Made by a program: the position numbers and the translations under genes. Shown here one piece after another: positions 1-7,177 of a stretch of 17,499 nucleotides of DNA (its first letter is position 1; the number at the start of each line of letters is the position of its first letter). Under the pieces are notes generated by a model. The model was not told the origin of the DNA. It searched no databases and worked only from the letters and a program-made list of their open reading frames with translations. Source of the DNA: an uncultured Kiloniellales bacterium. GTDB lineage: Bacteria > Pseudomonadota > Alphaproteobacteria > Kiloniellales > JAKSDN01. Location: assembly GCA_937974415.1 (NCBI GenBank), contig CALJXB010000457.1, positions 1 to 17,499 of the forward strand. Reading direction: 5' to 3'.

Positions 1-1290
1 CTCGGGATGGATAGCGAGCGTACGTACCGAGCCCATCATGACCTTGTCGCGCATCTCGTCTAGATGCCGCATAGTGACTTGTCCCACCTCTTCTCGCGCG
101 GCAGCCATGGCCGCCTCGTTCACCAGGTTTTTCAGATCCGCGCCTGAAAAACCCGGCGTGCCGGCGGCGATCTCCCCTAAGTCGACGTCCTTGGCCAATG
201 GTACCTTGCGGGTATGGACCTTGAGAACCGCTTCGCGGGCCGCCTTGTCCGGCAGCTCCAAAGTAACGTGCCGGTCGAAGCGGCCCGGCCGCAGCAGGGC
301 CGGGTCGAGCACGTCGGGCCGATTGGTCGCAGCCAGGACGACAACCGCCTCATGTCCGGAAAACCCGTCCAACTCGGCCAGAATTTGATTCAAGGTTTGC
401 TCGCGCTCGTCGTGCCCGCCGCCATATCCGGCACCACGCATGCGGCCGACACTGTCCAATTCATCGATGAAGATGATGCAGGGCGCCCGTTTCTTGGCTT
501 CGTCAAACATTCGGCGCACGCGTGACGCGCCCACGCCGACGAACATTTCGATGAATTCCGAGGCCGAGATATGGAAGAACGGCACCCCGGCCTCACCGGC
601 CAGCGCTCGCGCCAAAAGGGTCTTTCCAGTTCCCGGCGGTCCCATGAGCAGCACGCCCCTGGGCGGTTCCGCGCCGAGGCGCCGGTAACGTTCCGGTTCG
701 CGCAGAAAATCGACCAATTCCGCAACTTCCCGCTTGGCATTGTCTTGGCCGGCAACGTCGTCGAAGGTGATATTGGTGCCGGCCTTCTCCTCCTTAGCCG
801 AGGAACCTTTGAGAAAGTCGGTGACGTCACCCCCGCCGTAACGCCCGATGGCGTTTCCCCGCATGCGGTTCTGGAACCAGAAGAAGAACGCCAGCATCAG
901 CAACCACGGCAGAAACGCAAAGATCCAGCGGCCTTCCGTCTCGCCGACGTCAGGCAAACTTCGAAGATCAGTGTTCTGAGCTTCGAGCAAAGGAAGCAGT
1001 TCAGGATCACCGAAAGACGGAATTCTGGCCCATAGCTTGTGGACGTCTTTTCCCGCTTCTCCCATCGGGAGCGGAATTTTCAGCGTACCCGTCGCCTGGT
1101 CGTCGTGCAAAACCACCTCGGAAAAGCTACCTTTGCCGGCGAACTCCTTGAATTCGCTGTAAGAAACCTCGACAACAGGCAGAGGCGCCTCGATGGCGGT
1201 CAGAGAATCGAGCTGTCGAGCCAGATAGATAGCGACCAAGATCAGAAGCCCAGCTGCGATCCAGGGGCCCCATTTGCGCGTGTGGTTCAT
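1..1290 (-). CDS. ftsH: ATP-dependent zinc metalloprotease FtsH, copy 1 (3' end cut by window edge)
   Basis: Membrane-anchored AAA+ protease that degrades misfolded membrane and regulatory proteins. The frame is open from ATG at 1290 down to base 1 (430 residues), so the zinc-protease domain lies outside the window. Seen: TM1 at about residues 8-24, a periplasmic segment, TM2 at about 121-139, Walker A GPPGTGKT (217-224), Walker B FIDELD (274-279), pore-type motif [10 protein letters not shown] (250-259), and the second region of homology with its arginine fingers (about 321-340). A GAGG Shine-Dalgarno lies 6 nt upstream of the start. The sequence clearly differs from the second FtsH at 4117 (different periplasmic part and linker), so the two are paralogues, not a recent duplication. 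An FNR-like half-conserved palindrome lies about 140 bp upstream (1424-1437). The AAA assignment is certain; whether the protease half is intact cannot be judged here. Confidence 0.93.
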   Translation of the reverse strand, partial: MNHTRKWGPWIAAGLLILVAIYLARQLDSLTAIEAPLPVVEVSYSEFKEFAGKGSFSEVVLHDDQATGTLKIPLPMGEAGKDVHKLWARIPSFGDPELLPLLEAQNTDLRSLPDVGETEGRWIFAFLPWLLMLAFFFWFQNRMRGNAIGRYGGGDVTDFLKGSSAKEEKAGTNITFDDVAGQDNAKREVAELVDFLREPERYRRLGAEPPRGVLLMGPPGTGKTLLARALAGEAGVPFFHISASEFIEMFVGVGASRVRRMFDEAKKRAPCIIFIDELDSVGRMRGAGYGGGHDEREQTLNQILAELDGFSGHEAVVVLAATNRPDVLDPALLRPGRFDRHVTLELPDKAAREAVLKVHTRKVPLAKDVDLGEIAAGTPGFSGADLKNLVNEAAMAAAREEVGQVTMRHLDEMRDKVMMGSVRTLAIHPE

Positions 1291-1584
1291 GGCAGTCCTC
1301 AAAGCTCTTCACGCTGCGAGATAAAGAACCATTGAGTCCCCCAGTTCACATGCAGAACCCAGGCTCATCGCCCTCGGCGAGATCCATCAGGCGTTCCATA
1401 CCACGCAGCTGGACATGGTCGGGATGATGCAGATCAATCACCACTGGCTGAATTCAGAGCAAAAAGCCAATGGGATATGGCGGCGCTATGGAGGGGGCTA
1501 AACAGTGGAGCGACGCAATCTCGGAGTCCAATAGCTGTGGTGTAGGATTTGCAAGTGGAAACGTGACAACATAGATTGCTAGTG
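1291..1584. other. divergent intergenic region between ftsH copy 1 and the amidotransferase gene
   Basis: Shared upstream region of two divergent genes. It holds one near-consensus FNR/FixK-like palindrome (1424-1437). Two short open stretches were seen: a plus-strand frame without a start codon from about 1325 to a TAA at 1499-1501, and a minus-strand frame reading VVIDLHHPDHVQLRG and ending at a TGA near 1349. Neither is recognised, and both may be chance or remnants of a lost gene. Confidence 0.4.
1424..1437 (-). promoter_or_regulatory. FNR/FixK-like box, imperfect
   Basis: On the minus strand it reads TTGAT-CTGC-ATCAT, 9 of 10 conserved half-site positions of TTGAT-N4-ATCAA. It is about 140 bp upstream of ftsH copy 1 and about 150 bp upstream of the amidotransferase gene, so it could serve either. 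The distance is longer than for a classic class II site. Confidence 0.4.
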
Positions 1585-2439
1585 ATGTGCCGCCTCTATG
1601 GATTTCGGGGAACCGAGCCGACGCGCCTGGAATGCAGCCTGGTCCGGGCGCAGAACGCCCTCATGGCTCAAAGCAGAAAGGACCGTGAAGGGCTGACGCA
1701 CGGCCATGGCTGGGGCGTTGCGGAACACCCCGATGGCGTGCCCTTCGTCGAGAAACAGGCCTGGGCGGCCTATCATGGCGAGCACTTCAAGAAGACGGCC
1801 GCGCGGCTTTACTCTCGGGCCGCCATTGCCCATGTCCGTCGCGCCACCGTAGGTCCCCCGAGTTTGGAAAATACGCACCCCTTCGTTCACGGGGTCTGGC
1901 TTTTCGCCCACAACGGTACGGTGCCCAACTTCGAGCGGGTGCGCGAACGGCTGCTGCCGCAACTGGACGAGCCGCACCGCAGCGAGATACACGGCACCAC
2001 CGACAGCGAGCATATCTTTCGCTATCTTCTCACGCTGTGGCAGCGCCATCCGGACCGGCCATTCATCGAGACACTGCGCGATGGCCTGGAGCAGGTGATC
2101 GCCTGGGCCATTGAAATTGATGCGGCGGCCAAGATCTCGCTCAACGTCCTCTGGACGAATGGCGACCGGTTGGTCGGTTCACGACTGAACCGGACGCTCT
2201 GGTATCTCGAGCGCGACGGGCTCGTTCCCTGCGAGATCTGCGGTGAGACCCACGTGCATCACGATCCCCAGCAGCACTATCGCGCCGTGGAAGTCGCCTC
2301 CGAACCCATCACCAACGAGTCTTGGCAACAGATTCCCGATGGAACCGTGTTTACCGTCGACACCGATATGAGGCTGCGTATCGAGCCGATGGGAGAACAT
2401 GGCCTGGCCACTGCTCACGTTGCGACGCAGACCGCTTAA
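1585..2439 (+). CDS. class II glutamine amidotransferase (YafJ/EgtC-like)
   Basis: Predicted glutamine-hydrolysing enzyme of the Ntn-hydrolase class II amidotransferase family. The start is placed at ATG 1585, not the upstream TTG at 1576, because the protein then begins Met-Cys-Arg-Leu-Tyr-Gly; removal of Met exposes Cys2, the expected N-terminal nucleophile. Supporting motifs are HGHGWGVA, AHVRRATVG, ENTHPF and the oxyanion/Asn motif FAHNGTVPN, followed by a TTDSEHIF segment. There are 284 residues, typical for the stand-alone family. A CEICGETHVHH cluster in the C-terminal third could bind metal, but I believe it is common in this subfamily. The acceptor of the released ammonia is unknown; no synthase partner is adjacent. 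No clear Shine-Dalgarno precedes the start. Confidence 0.88.
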   Translation: MCRLYGFRGTEPTRLECSLVRAQNALMAQSRKDREGLTHGHGWGVAEHPDGVPFVEKQAWAAYHGEHFKKTAARLYSRAAIAHVRRATVGPPSLENTHPFVHGVWLFAHNGTVPNFERVRERLLPQLDEPHRSEIHGTTDSEHIFRYLLTLWQRHPDRPFIETLRDGLEQVIAWAIEIDAAAKISLNVLWTNGDRLVGSRLNRTLWYLERDGLVPCEICGETHVHHDPQQHYRAVEVASEPITNESWQQIPDGTVFTVDTDMRLRIEPMGEHGLATAHVATQTA

Positions 2440-2572
2440 CTCACCAAAAGCTTCAAGTACCACGCGAAGTCGACCTCAATGTCACGCTTCGGCGACCGCT
2501 GGAGGTCCCATCCTGCGTCCGGCCCTGGACCTCGGCCTCTGCTGGCGCCGGGGCCCGCGCCGAGCCGATGCG

Positions 2573-2593
2573 CGCTTCGGTTAATCCGAAGCG
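2573..2593. repeat. inverted repeat: 8-bp stem, 5-nt loop
   Basis: CGCTTCGG, then TTAAT, then CCGAAGCG form a perfect hairpin about 135 bp after the amidotransferase stop. No T-run follows on either strand, so it is not a textbook intrinsic terminator. It may still act as a transcript end or mRNA-stabilising structure. Confidence 0.55.
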
Positions 2594-2687
2594 GAACCGG
2601 ATGGCCGGCGCTCTTGGTTCGTAGAGACACACGTGACCGACAGCGTTCGCAGCCGTTGGATTGGCGTTATGGTCCGCCCCTGTGGCC

Positions 2688-2701
2688 TTGACCTGGGTCA
2701 A
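2688..2701 (+). promoter_or_regulatory. FNR/FixK-type operator, perfect palindrome halves
   Basis: TTGAC-CTGG-GTCAA is a fully symmetric FNR-family half-site pair with 4-bp spacing. The identical 14-mer occurs again at 9051-9064. Its centre (2694.5) is about 64 bp upstream of the ATG at 2759. A class II position at -41.5 would put the transcript start near 2736 and leave a short leader. Confidence 0.7.
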
Positions 2702-2758
2702 TGCGCCCCTGGCAGGAGATGGGCATCTTCCAATCGGACTTTGGATCGGCGTTGGAGC

Positions 2759-3034
2759 ATGTCGAATTCTATGAACCCAGACGACCGAGCGAACGCTGCC
2801 GCATCCCACCTCAGCCGCCGCGATATCTTGGACATAGCCGGCAACATCGAGGACGCCAAAGTGGCCGCCATCGAGCGGGCCGGCGCCACCGTCGAACAGC
2901 TCGAGGAGGCCGTGGCCTGGGCGTCGGGGCTGAGCGGTGTAATGGGCAAGGAGCGACACCCACGATCCGGCGTCGTTGCCGAGGTTTACGAGGTCCTGAC
3001 CGCCGATGAAGATTATGGGGACGAACTCGACTAG
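2759..3034 (+). CDS. small acidic protein of unknown function, first gene of a pair
   Basis: A 91-residue protein if the ATG at 2759 is used, or 87 from the ATG at 2771. GGAG at 2754-2757 is too close to the first start (1 nt) and far from the second (13 nt), so the start is unresolved. It is rich in Asp, Glu and Ala and predicted largely helical, with the pattern SRRDILDIAGNIEDAKV, then ATVEQLEEAVAWA, and an acidic tail. No signal peptide or membrane segment was seen. I recall similar unnamed proteins beside stress genes in proteobacteria but cannot name a function. Coding is supported by smooth composition, a perfect FNR-type box just upstream, and the host-attachment-family gene 62 bp downstream on the same strand. 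Confidence 0.75.
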   Translation: MSNSMNPDDRANAAASHLSRRDILDIAGNIEDAKVAAIERAGATVEQLEEAVAWASGLSGVMGKERHPRSGVVAEVYEVLTADEDYGDELD

Positions 3035-3096
3035 GACGCGTCTCGCAACCCCCACCGCTCCCAACTACGCCAAGAGCATGCTATAAGGTCGCTACC

Positions 3097-3546
3097 ATGA
3101 AGCCGACGATCACCTGGATCCTTGTTGCCGATAGCGCCCGCGCCCGCCTGTTCTTCAACGATGGGCCGGGCAAGGGCGTCAAGTCGGTCTCCGACCATGT
3201 GTTTCAGCACCCGACCCCGCCGGGTCGAGAGATCATGAGCGACCGGCCGGGACGGACTTTCGATTCGGTGGGCGGGGGACGCCATGCCAAGGAACCCAGG
3301 ACCGACCCGCGCAAGGTCGAAAAGCGCAGCTTCGCCCACGAACTCGCAGCGATGCTGGATGACGGACTCAAGCAAGGAAAATTCGAGCGGCTTGTGCTTG
3401 TGGCGCCGCCTGGAGAACTTGGACTTCTGCGCGCGGAGCTCTCTGAAGCCGTGCAAAAACGGGTGAGCGCTGAACTGAACAAGGACCTGACAGGTTTAAC
3501 CCCGAGCGAGATCCCGGACCACCTTGGCGACGCGATCGCCATATGA
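3097..3546 (+). CDS. host attachment family protein (Host_attach)
   Basis: A 149-residue soluble protein starting WILVADSARARLFFND, the hallmark beginning of the family Pfam calls 'protein required for attachment to host cells'. The body continues with HAKEPRTDPRKVEKRSFAHE, LAAMLDDGLKQGKFERLVLVAPP and ends LTGLTPSEIPDHLGDA, all in the family order and near its usual length. The name comes from early Agrobacterium work and the biochemical role is not established. No secretion signal is visible, so a cytoplasmic stress-related role is more likely than adhesion. AAGG lies 8 nt before the ATG. It probably forms an operon with the small gene upstream, under the FNR-type box at 2688. Confidence 0.88.
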   Translation: MKPTITWILVADSARARLFFNDGPGKGVKSVSDHVFQHPTPPGREIMSDRPGRTFDSVGGGRHAKEPRTDPRKVEKRSFAHELAAMLDDGLKQGKFERLVLVAPPGELGLLRAELSEAVQKRVSAELNKDLTGLTPSEIPDHLGDAIAI

Positions 3547-4116
3547 CGTCCAAGCTTGCGAATAACATTTAGAGGAGGCTAAGGATTTCGGGGCAACCCT
3601 TGCTTCGACCGACAGGCCCACACCGTGGCCGCGAGAGATCATTTTCCGGTCGCTGAGTGTTACTCCACGGACCACGGCCGAGAAGGCGCGAGCCGCTCTG
3701 TCCGGCGCCCTTGACGTCATCCAATGCACTCCTTCCGCTGATTTATCGTGTCCGCGACCATGGGATCACGTCTGCCTGCAGGCCTGGACCCACGTCAACG
3801 GAGGGAAAACCATCGGAATTGTCGAAGGCGCGCACTCGAAGAACACTTGAGGTGCGTCAATGCGTCGAATGGAGTGCCAACATAAGCTTCCTGTGAGATC
3901 CCGGGCGTCGAAAGCCGACAGAGCGATGGCGACAGAGGATTGCAGGCTAAAGGCACCAGTCGGAGATCAAGGAATTTGCCAGGGCAGGAGTAGCACGGCA
4001 GTGTTGATCCCAGGGGCCCGAGACTTGATGCCGACACCCCTCCTGCCAAGCTAGTATCGCTCGCTCGTGCTTGATCACAGCGGATCGATAGGCGCCAGTG
4101 GAACTGCGCGAAGACC
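3547..4116. other. long intergenic region upstream of ftsH copy 2
   Basis: 570 bp without a convincing gene. It contains an ideal AGGAGG at 3573-3578 with no ATG, GTG or TTG at the right distance, and an open frame 3566-3850 (94 codons) that lacks any start codon, which may mark a decayed gene. Two imperfect FNR-like palindromes lie at 3785-3798 (TGGAC-CCAC-GTCAA) and 3847-3860. Longer open frames on the minus strand have no recognisable signature. Confidence 0.45.
3847..3860 (+). promoter_or_regulatory. FNR/FixK-like box, imperfect
   Basis: TTGAG-GTGC-GTCAA matches 9 of 10 half-site positions. It is about 260 bp upstream of ftsH copy 2, far for direct activation unless the transcript has a long leader. 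A weaker companion is at 3785-3798. Confidence 0.3.
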
Positions 4117-5946
4117 ATGGAACGCAAGACCCATTTCAATTTCTGGTACTTCGTGATCGCCATGCTGCTGATCATGGTACTGCAGCACTGGCTGTTCGGC
4201 GCCCGGCAGGTGGAGACGGTGCCCTACAGCGAGTTCCAGTCCATGGTCCGCGACGGCCAAGTATCCGAGGTCTCGGTGGCCGACGACTACATTCGCGGCG
4301 TCCTGCGCCAGCCCCTACCCGACGGCCGCACCCAGATCTTCGCCCTCCGCGTCGACCCGGATTTGGCAAAGGACCTCGAGCAGTACGGCGTCACCTTCAC
4401 GGGCATTGCCCAGAACACCTTCGTCAGCACCTTGCTTTCGTGGGTGGTGCCGGTCCTTATTTTCGTGGTTGCCTGGATGTACCTCTTTCGCCGCATCGCC
4501 GAGCGCCAGGGCATGGGAGGCTTTCTCAACGTCGGCAAGAGCAAGGCCAAGGTCTATATGGAGACCGACACCAAGGTTTCCTTCGAGGACGTCGCCGGCG
4601 TCGACGAGGCCAAGGAGGAATTGCAGGAGGTGGTTCGCTTCCTGCGCGAGCCGGAGTCCTATGGGCGCCTCGGCGCGCACATTCCCAAGGGGGTGCTTTT
4701 GGTGGGGCCGCCCGGTTGCGGCAAGACCTTGCTCGCTCGCGCCGTCGCCGGCGAGGCTCAGGTCAAGTTCTTCTCGATCAACGGCTCGGAGTTTGTGGAG
4801 CTCTTCGTGGGCGTCGGAGCGGCCCGGGTGCGCGATCTGTTCGAGCAGGCGCGCAAGAATGCGCCCTGCATCGTCTTCATCGACGAGCTGGACGCCCTCG
4901 GCCGGGCGCGCGGTCTCTCCCCCGTTTCCGGCGGCTCGGACGAGAAAGAGCAGACCTTGAACCAGCTGCTGAGCGAGCTCGACGGCTTCGACCCGAGTTG
5001 GGGCGTGGTGCTGCTGGCCGCCACCAACCGGCCGGAGATCCTCGACCCCGCCTTGCTGCGAGCCGGGCGGTTCGACCGGCAGATCCTGGTCGACCGGCCG
5101 GATCGCGTGGGCCGGGTGCAGATCCTCAAGGTGCACCTCAAGAACGTTCAGGTCGGCGCGGACATCGATTCGGAAAAGATCGCCCAGTTGACGGCCGGAT
5201 TCACCGGCGCGGACCTCGCCAATCTGGTCAACGAGGCCACCATCCTCGCCACCCGCCGCGATGCTGCCGCCGTCGGACTGGACGACGTCGTGCGCGCCAT
5301 CGAGCGCATCGTGGCTGGGCTTGAAAAGAAGAACCGGCTGCTCAACCCGCGGGAACGGGAGGTCGTGGCGTACCACGAAACCGGCCACGCCCTGGTCGCG
5401 CTCGCCACGCCGGGAAGCGAAACTGTCCACAAGATTTCGATCATCCCACGCGGCATCGGCTCGCTGGGCTACACCATTCAGCGGCCGACCGAAGACCGTT
5501 ACCTCATGTCCAAGGAGGAGCTGAAGAACAAGATGGCGGTCCTCATGGGCGGGCGTGCCGCGGAATCGCTCGTTTTTGGAGAGATTTCCACGGGCGCGGC
5601 CGACGATCTCACCAAGGCGACGGATATCGCCCGCAGCATGGTCATGCGCTACGGCATGGATGAAACACTCGGCCACGCGATCTATGCCGAGGACCGCCCG
5701 ACGTTTCTGGAAGGCACGCCGGCCCAGCCGAACATGAGCATCCCTTGGTACAGCCAGGACACCGCCCGCGAGATCGACACCGCGGTCCGGGAGCTGGTGG
5801 GCGAGGCCTTCGAGCAGGCCATCGCCCTCCTCACGAAACACCGTAAGGAACTAAACGAAACGGCCCAACTGCTGCTGGCGCGAGAAACCTTGAACGCGGA
5901 GGACTTGCCCGCCATCGGCCCCGACGACGCGAAAGCAGCCGAGTGA
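4117..5946 (+). CDS. ftsH: ATP-dependent zinc metalloprotease FtsH, copy 2
   Basis: Complete 609-residue membrane AAA+ protease, near the family's usual 600-650. TM1 at about residues 9-27, periplasmic domain, TM2 at about 106-125, Walker A GPPGCGKT (197-204), Walker B FIDELD (254-259), pore motif FVGVG (230-234), second region of homology (about 302-321), zinc site HETGH (420-424), third zinc ligand probably Asp497 in STGAADDL, and a short helical C-terminus. Walker A has Cys where most FtsH have Thr, and the zinc helix is HETGH instead of the usual HEAGH; all catalytic ligands remain. The start fits the common FtsH N-terminus (MERKTHFNFWYF); only a weak GAAG precedes it. Likely an accessory stress FtsH rather than the housekeeping copy, inferred from the surrounding genes and a second ftsH about 2.8 kb away. 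Confidence 0.97.
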   Translation: MERKTHFNFWYFVIAMLLIMVLQHWLFGARQVETVPYSEFQSMVRDGQVSEVSVADDYIRGVLRQPLPDGRTQIFALRVDPDLAKDLEQYGVTFTGIAQNTFVSTLLSWVVPVLIFVVAWMYLFRRIAERQGMGGFLNVGKSKAKVYMETDTKVSFEDVAGVDEAKEELQEVVRFLREPESYGRLGAHIPKGVLLVGPPGCGKTLLARAVAGEAQVKFFSINGSEFVELFVGVGAARVRDLFEQARKNAPCIVFIDELDALGRARGLSPVSGGSDEKEQTLNQLLSELDGFDPSWGVVLLAATNRPEILDPALLRAGRFDRQILVDRPDRVGRVQILKVHLKNVQVGADIDSEKIAQLTAGFTGADLANLVNEATILATRRDAAAVGLDDVVRAIERIVAGLEKKNRLLNPREREVVAYHETGHALVALATPGSETVHKISIIPRGIGSLGYTIQRPTEDRYLMSKEELKNKMAVLMGGRAAESLVFGEISTGAADDLTKATDIARSMVMRYGMDETLGHAIYAEDRPTFLEGTPAQPNMSIPWYSQDTAREIDTAVRELVGEAFEQAIALLTKHRKELNETAQLLLARETLNAEDLPAIGPDDAKAAE

Positions 5947-6100
5947 CAGCCCAAAGAGCGAGCGCGTCGGGCCGCCCGGCCGCTCGGCCTTGCGTCGATG
6001 GCTCGCCGGCCGTTGGCCCGATCTGCTCACCAGCCGAAGGATCGCACACTGCGCCACACTCGCAGCCTGTCCAAGACTGCCGCAGAACGCAGGCGACACG

Positions 6101-6553
6101 CTATTTCACGGTTATGCAGGTGCAGGGAGAATGGGCGGTCACCTTGTGCGACACGCTTCCCAGCAACAGGCCTTTCATGTCTCCCAGTCCTCGGCTGCCC
6201 ATTACGATGAAATCGGCGCTCTGGGTCTCGGCAACGGATAGTACGGTCGCAGGGACGTCGCCGTATTCGAGCATCGTATCGATCTGCTCGAGACCTTCTT
6301 CGCGCGCGGCGGCGTCGGCGCTCCGCAGGATCTGCTGGCCCACGGTCTCCAGAATTTCCCGCTCCGTCGCCTCGATATTCTCGTTGCGCGCATAGCTCCG
6401 CATCTCCTCAGGGATTCGACGGCCCAAGGAGGGCGACATGACATGGAGCGCAATCATCCTGGCGCCATATTTCTGGGCCAGATCGGCAGCGAGCTTCACC
6501 GCCTTGGCGGCGTGCTCCGATCCGTCGGTCGGAACGAGAATGACTTCGACCAT
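6101..6553 (-). CDS. universal stress protein, single UspA domain
   Basis: A 150-residue UspA-fold protein. It opens with EVILVPTDGSEHA, the beta1 and Asp-containing nucleotide-pocket motif, and ends with the ATP-binding signature GSRGLGDMKGLLLGS, matching G-x2-G-x9-G-S. It therefore belongs to the ATP-binding rather than non-binding Usp class. The Cys-rich end (PCTCITVK) is usual in proteobacterial members. AGGAG lies 6 nt before the ATG. An FNR-like box (6615-6628) is centred about 68 bp upstream of the start, which fits a class II promoter with a leader of about 27 nt. Usp proteins of this kind support survival under starvation or anoxia in other bacteria; the specific partner here is unknown. 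Confidence 0.93.
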   Translation of the reverse strand: MVEVILVPTDGSEHAAKAVKLAADLAQKYGARMIALHVMSPSLGRRIPEEMRSYARNENIEATEREILETVGQQILRSADAAAREEGLEQIDTMLEYGDVPATVLSVAETQSADFIVMGSRGLGDMKGLLLGSVSHKVTAHSPCTCITVK

Positions 6554-6584
6554 CTCTAGCTCCTGTCTCCGGCTTCGTTTGAAT

Positions 6585-6598
6585 CTCGAATATTCGAG
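6585..6598. promoter_or_regulatory. 14-bp perfect palindrome in the uspA promoter region
   Basis: CTCGAATATTCGAG is self-complementary and lies between the FNR-like box and the uspA start. Its AT core sits about 29-30 bp downstream of the box centre, close to where a -10 element of a class II FNR promoter would be. It could be a -10 region, a second operator, or both. Confidence 0.4.
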
Positions 6599-6614
6599 CA
6601 GTCCGCGTAGCGCA

Positions 6615-6628
6615 TTGACCTGGATCAG
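6615..6628 (-). promoter_or_regulatory. FNR/FixK-type operator upstream of uspA
   Basis: Plus-strand TTGAC-CTGG-ATCAG matches 9 of 10 half-site positions and shares the GCATTGACCTGG context with the site at 9051. The centre is about 68 bp upstream of the minus-strand uspA start. Confidence 0.6.
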
Positions 6629-7177
6629 CCCAGCAAGTTCTGCGGTCCGCCGACTTCCGTTCCCCGCGGTCGTGAGGCCGGCAATCGCGTCTCGGAAATG
6701 CGCTGCTCGTGGGATTGAAAGCCCCCCGAAGCGGCCTGTTGGTGCGCCACCGTTTTCTCGATTGGCCGAGCTTGATCAGCGTGCGGCCGCTCCGCTTGCG
6801 AGCCAATTCCGGTCGGCGCTTCGCCGTTATCGAGGTCAAAGCGACGGGCCCGCTCGCCATGTCTAAATTCACCTGGATAGCCTGTCGAAGCCGATCCCGC
6901 TTCAAGCGGTCGGCATTGATCCTTATGATGGCACCCGGCCCCGGTTTCAGCGCTGCTGCGATTTGGCTCGAATCGGCAGGACAAGGCCCGACCCGGAAGG
7001 TAGTTTGACGGTCCATAGCCGGCATTCGCCTATGACGCCGGGATACGAGCAGCTCTGAGCCCTGCCGCTCCGTTGTGAACGGGCGCAGTCGGGGAGTCGC
7101 GGGAGCCGGCCCCGAGCGTGCCGGTGCGATGGCTCGGCATACACAAGGCACGCAGTCTGGCAGAAGAGTGCGATGTT

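Larger units (their letters stand above)
2440..2758. other. intergenic region with a stem-loop and an FNR box
   Basis: This 319-bp gap holds a strong inverted repeat at 2573-2593 and a perfect FNR/FixK-type palindrome at 2688-2701, both annotated separately. Open frames through it have no recognisable protein signature, and I regard them as chance. Confidence 0.6.
6554..7177. other. divergent intergenic region between uspA and the serine protease gene
   Basis: 624 bp. It contains the FNR-like box at 6615-6628 and a 14-bp palindrome at 6585-6598. Several frames stay open here on both strands; one minus-strand stretch starts MDRQTTFRVG near 7016, but it runs into uspA in another frame without a proper end and matches no family I know. 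No supported gene. Confidence 0.5.

Noticed and set aside
2453..3064. 203-residue minus-strand frame opposite the small-protein gene
   Set aside because: Antisense shadow; it covers the intergenic hairpin and FNR box and shows no domain.
4098..5841. Long open frames of 408 and 508 residues on both strands over ftsH copy 2
   Set aside because: They are high-GC shadows of the complete FtsH frame, with Arg/Gly-rich or otherwise unstructured products and no family motifs.
5947..6100. GC-rich repeats after ftsH copy 2 as a terminator
   Set aside because: The inverted GC blocks pair only loosely and no T-tract follows.
6408..7151. 247-residue minus-strand frame starting MPCVCRAIAPARSG
   Set aside because: It overlaps uspA in another frame, has no recognisable domain and no Shine-Dalgarno; its internal start MDRQTTFRVG was considered but is not supported.
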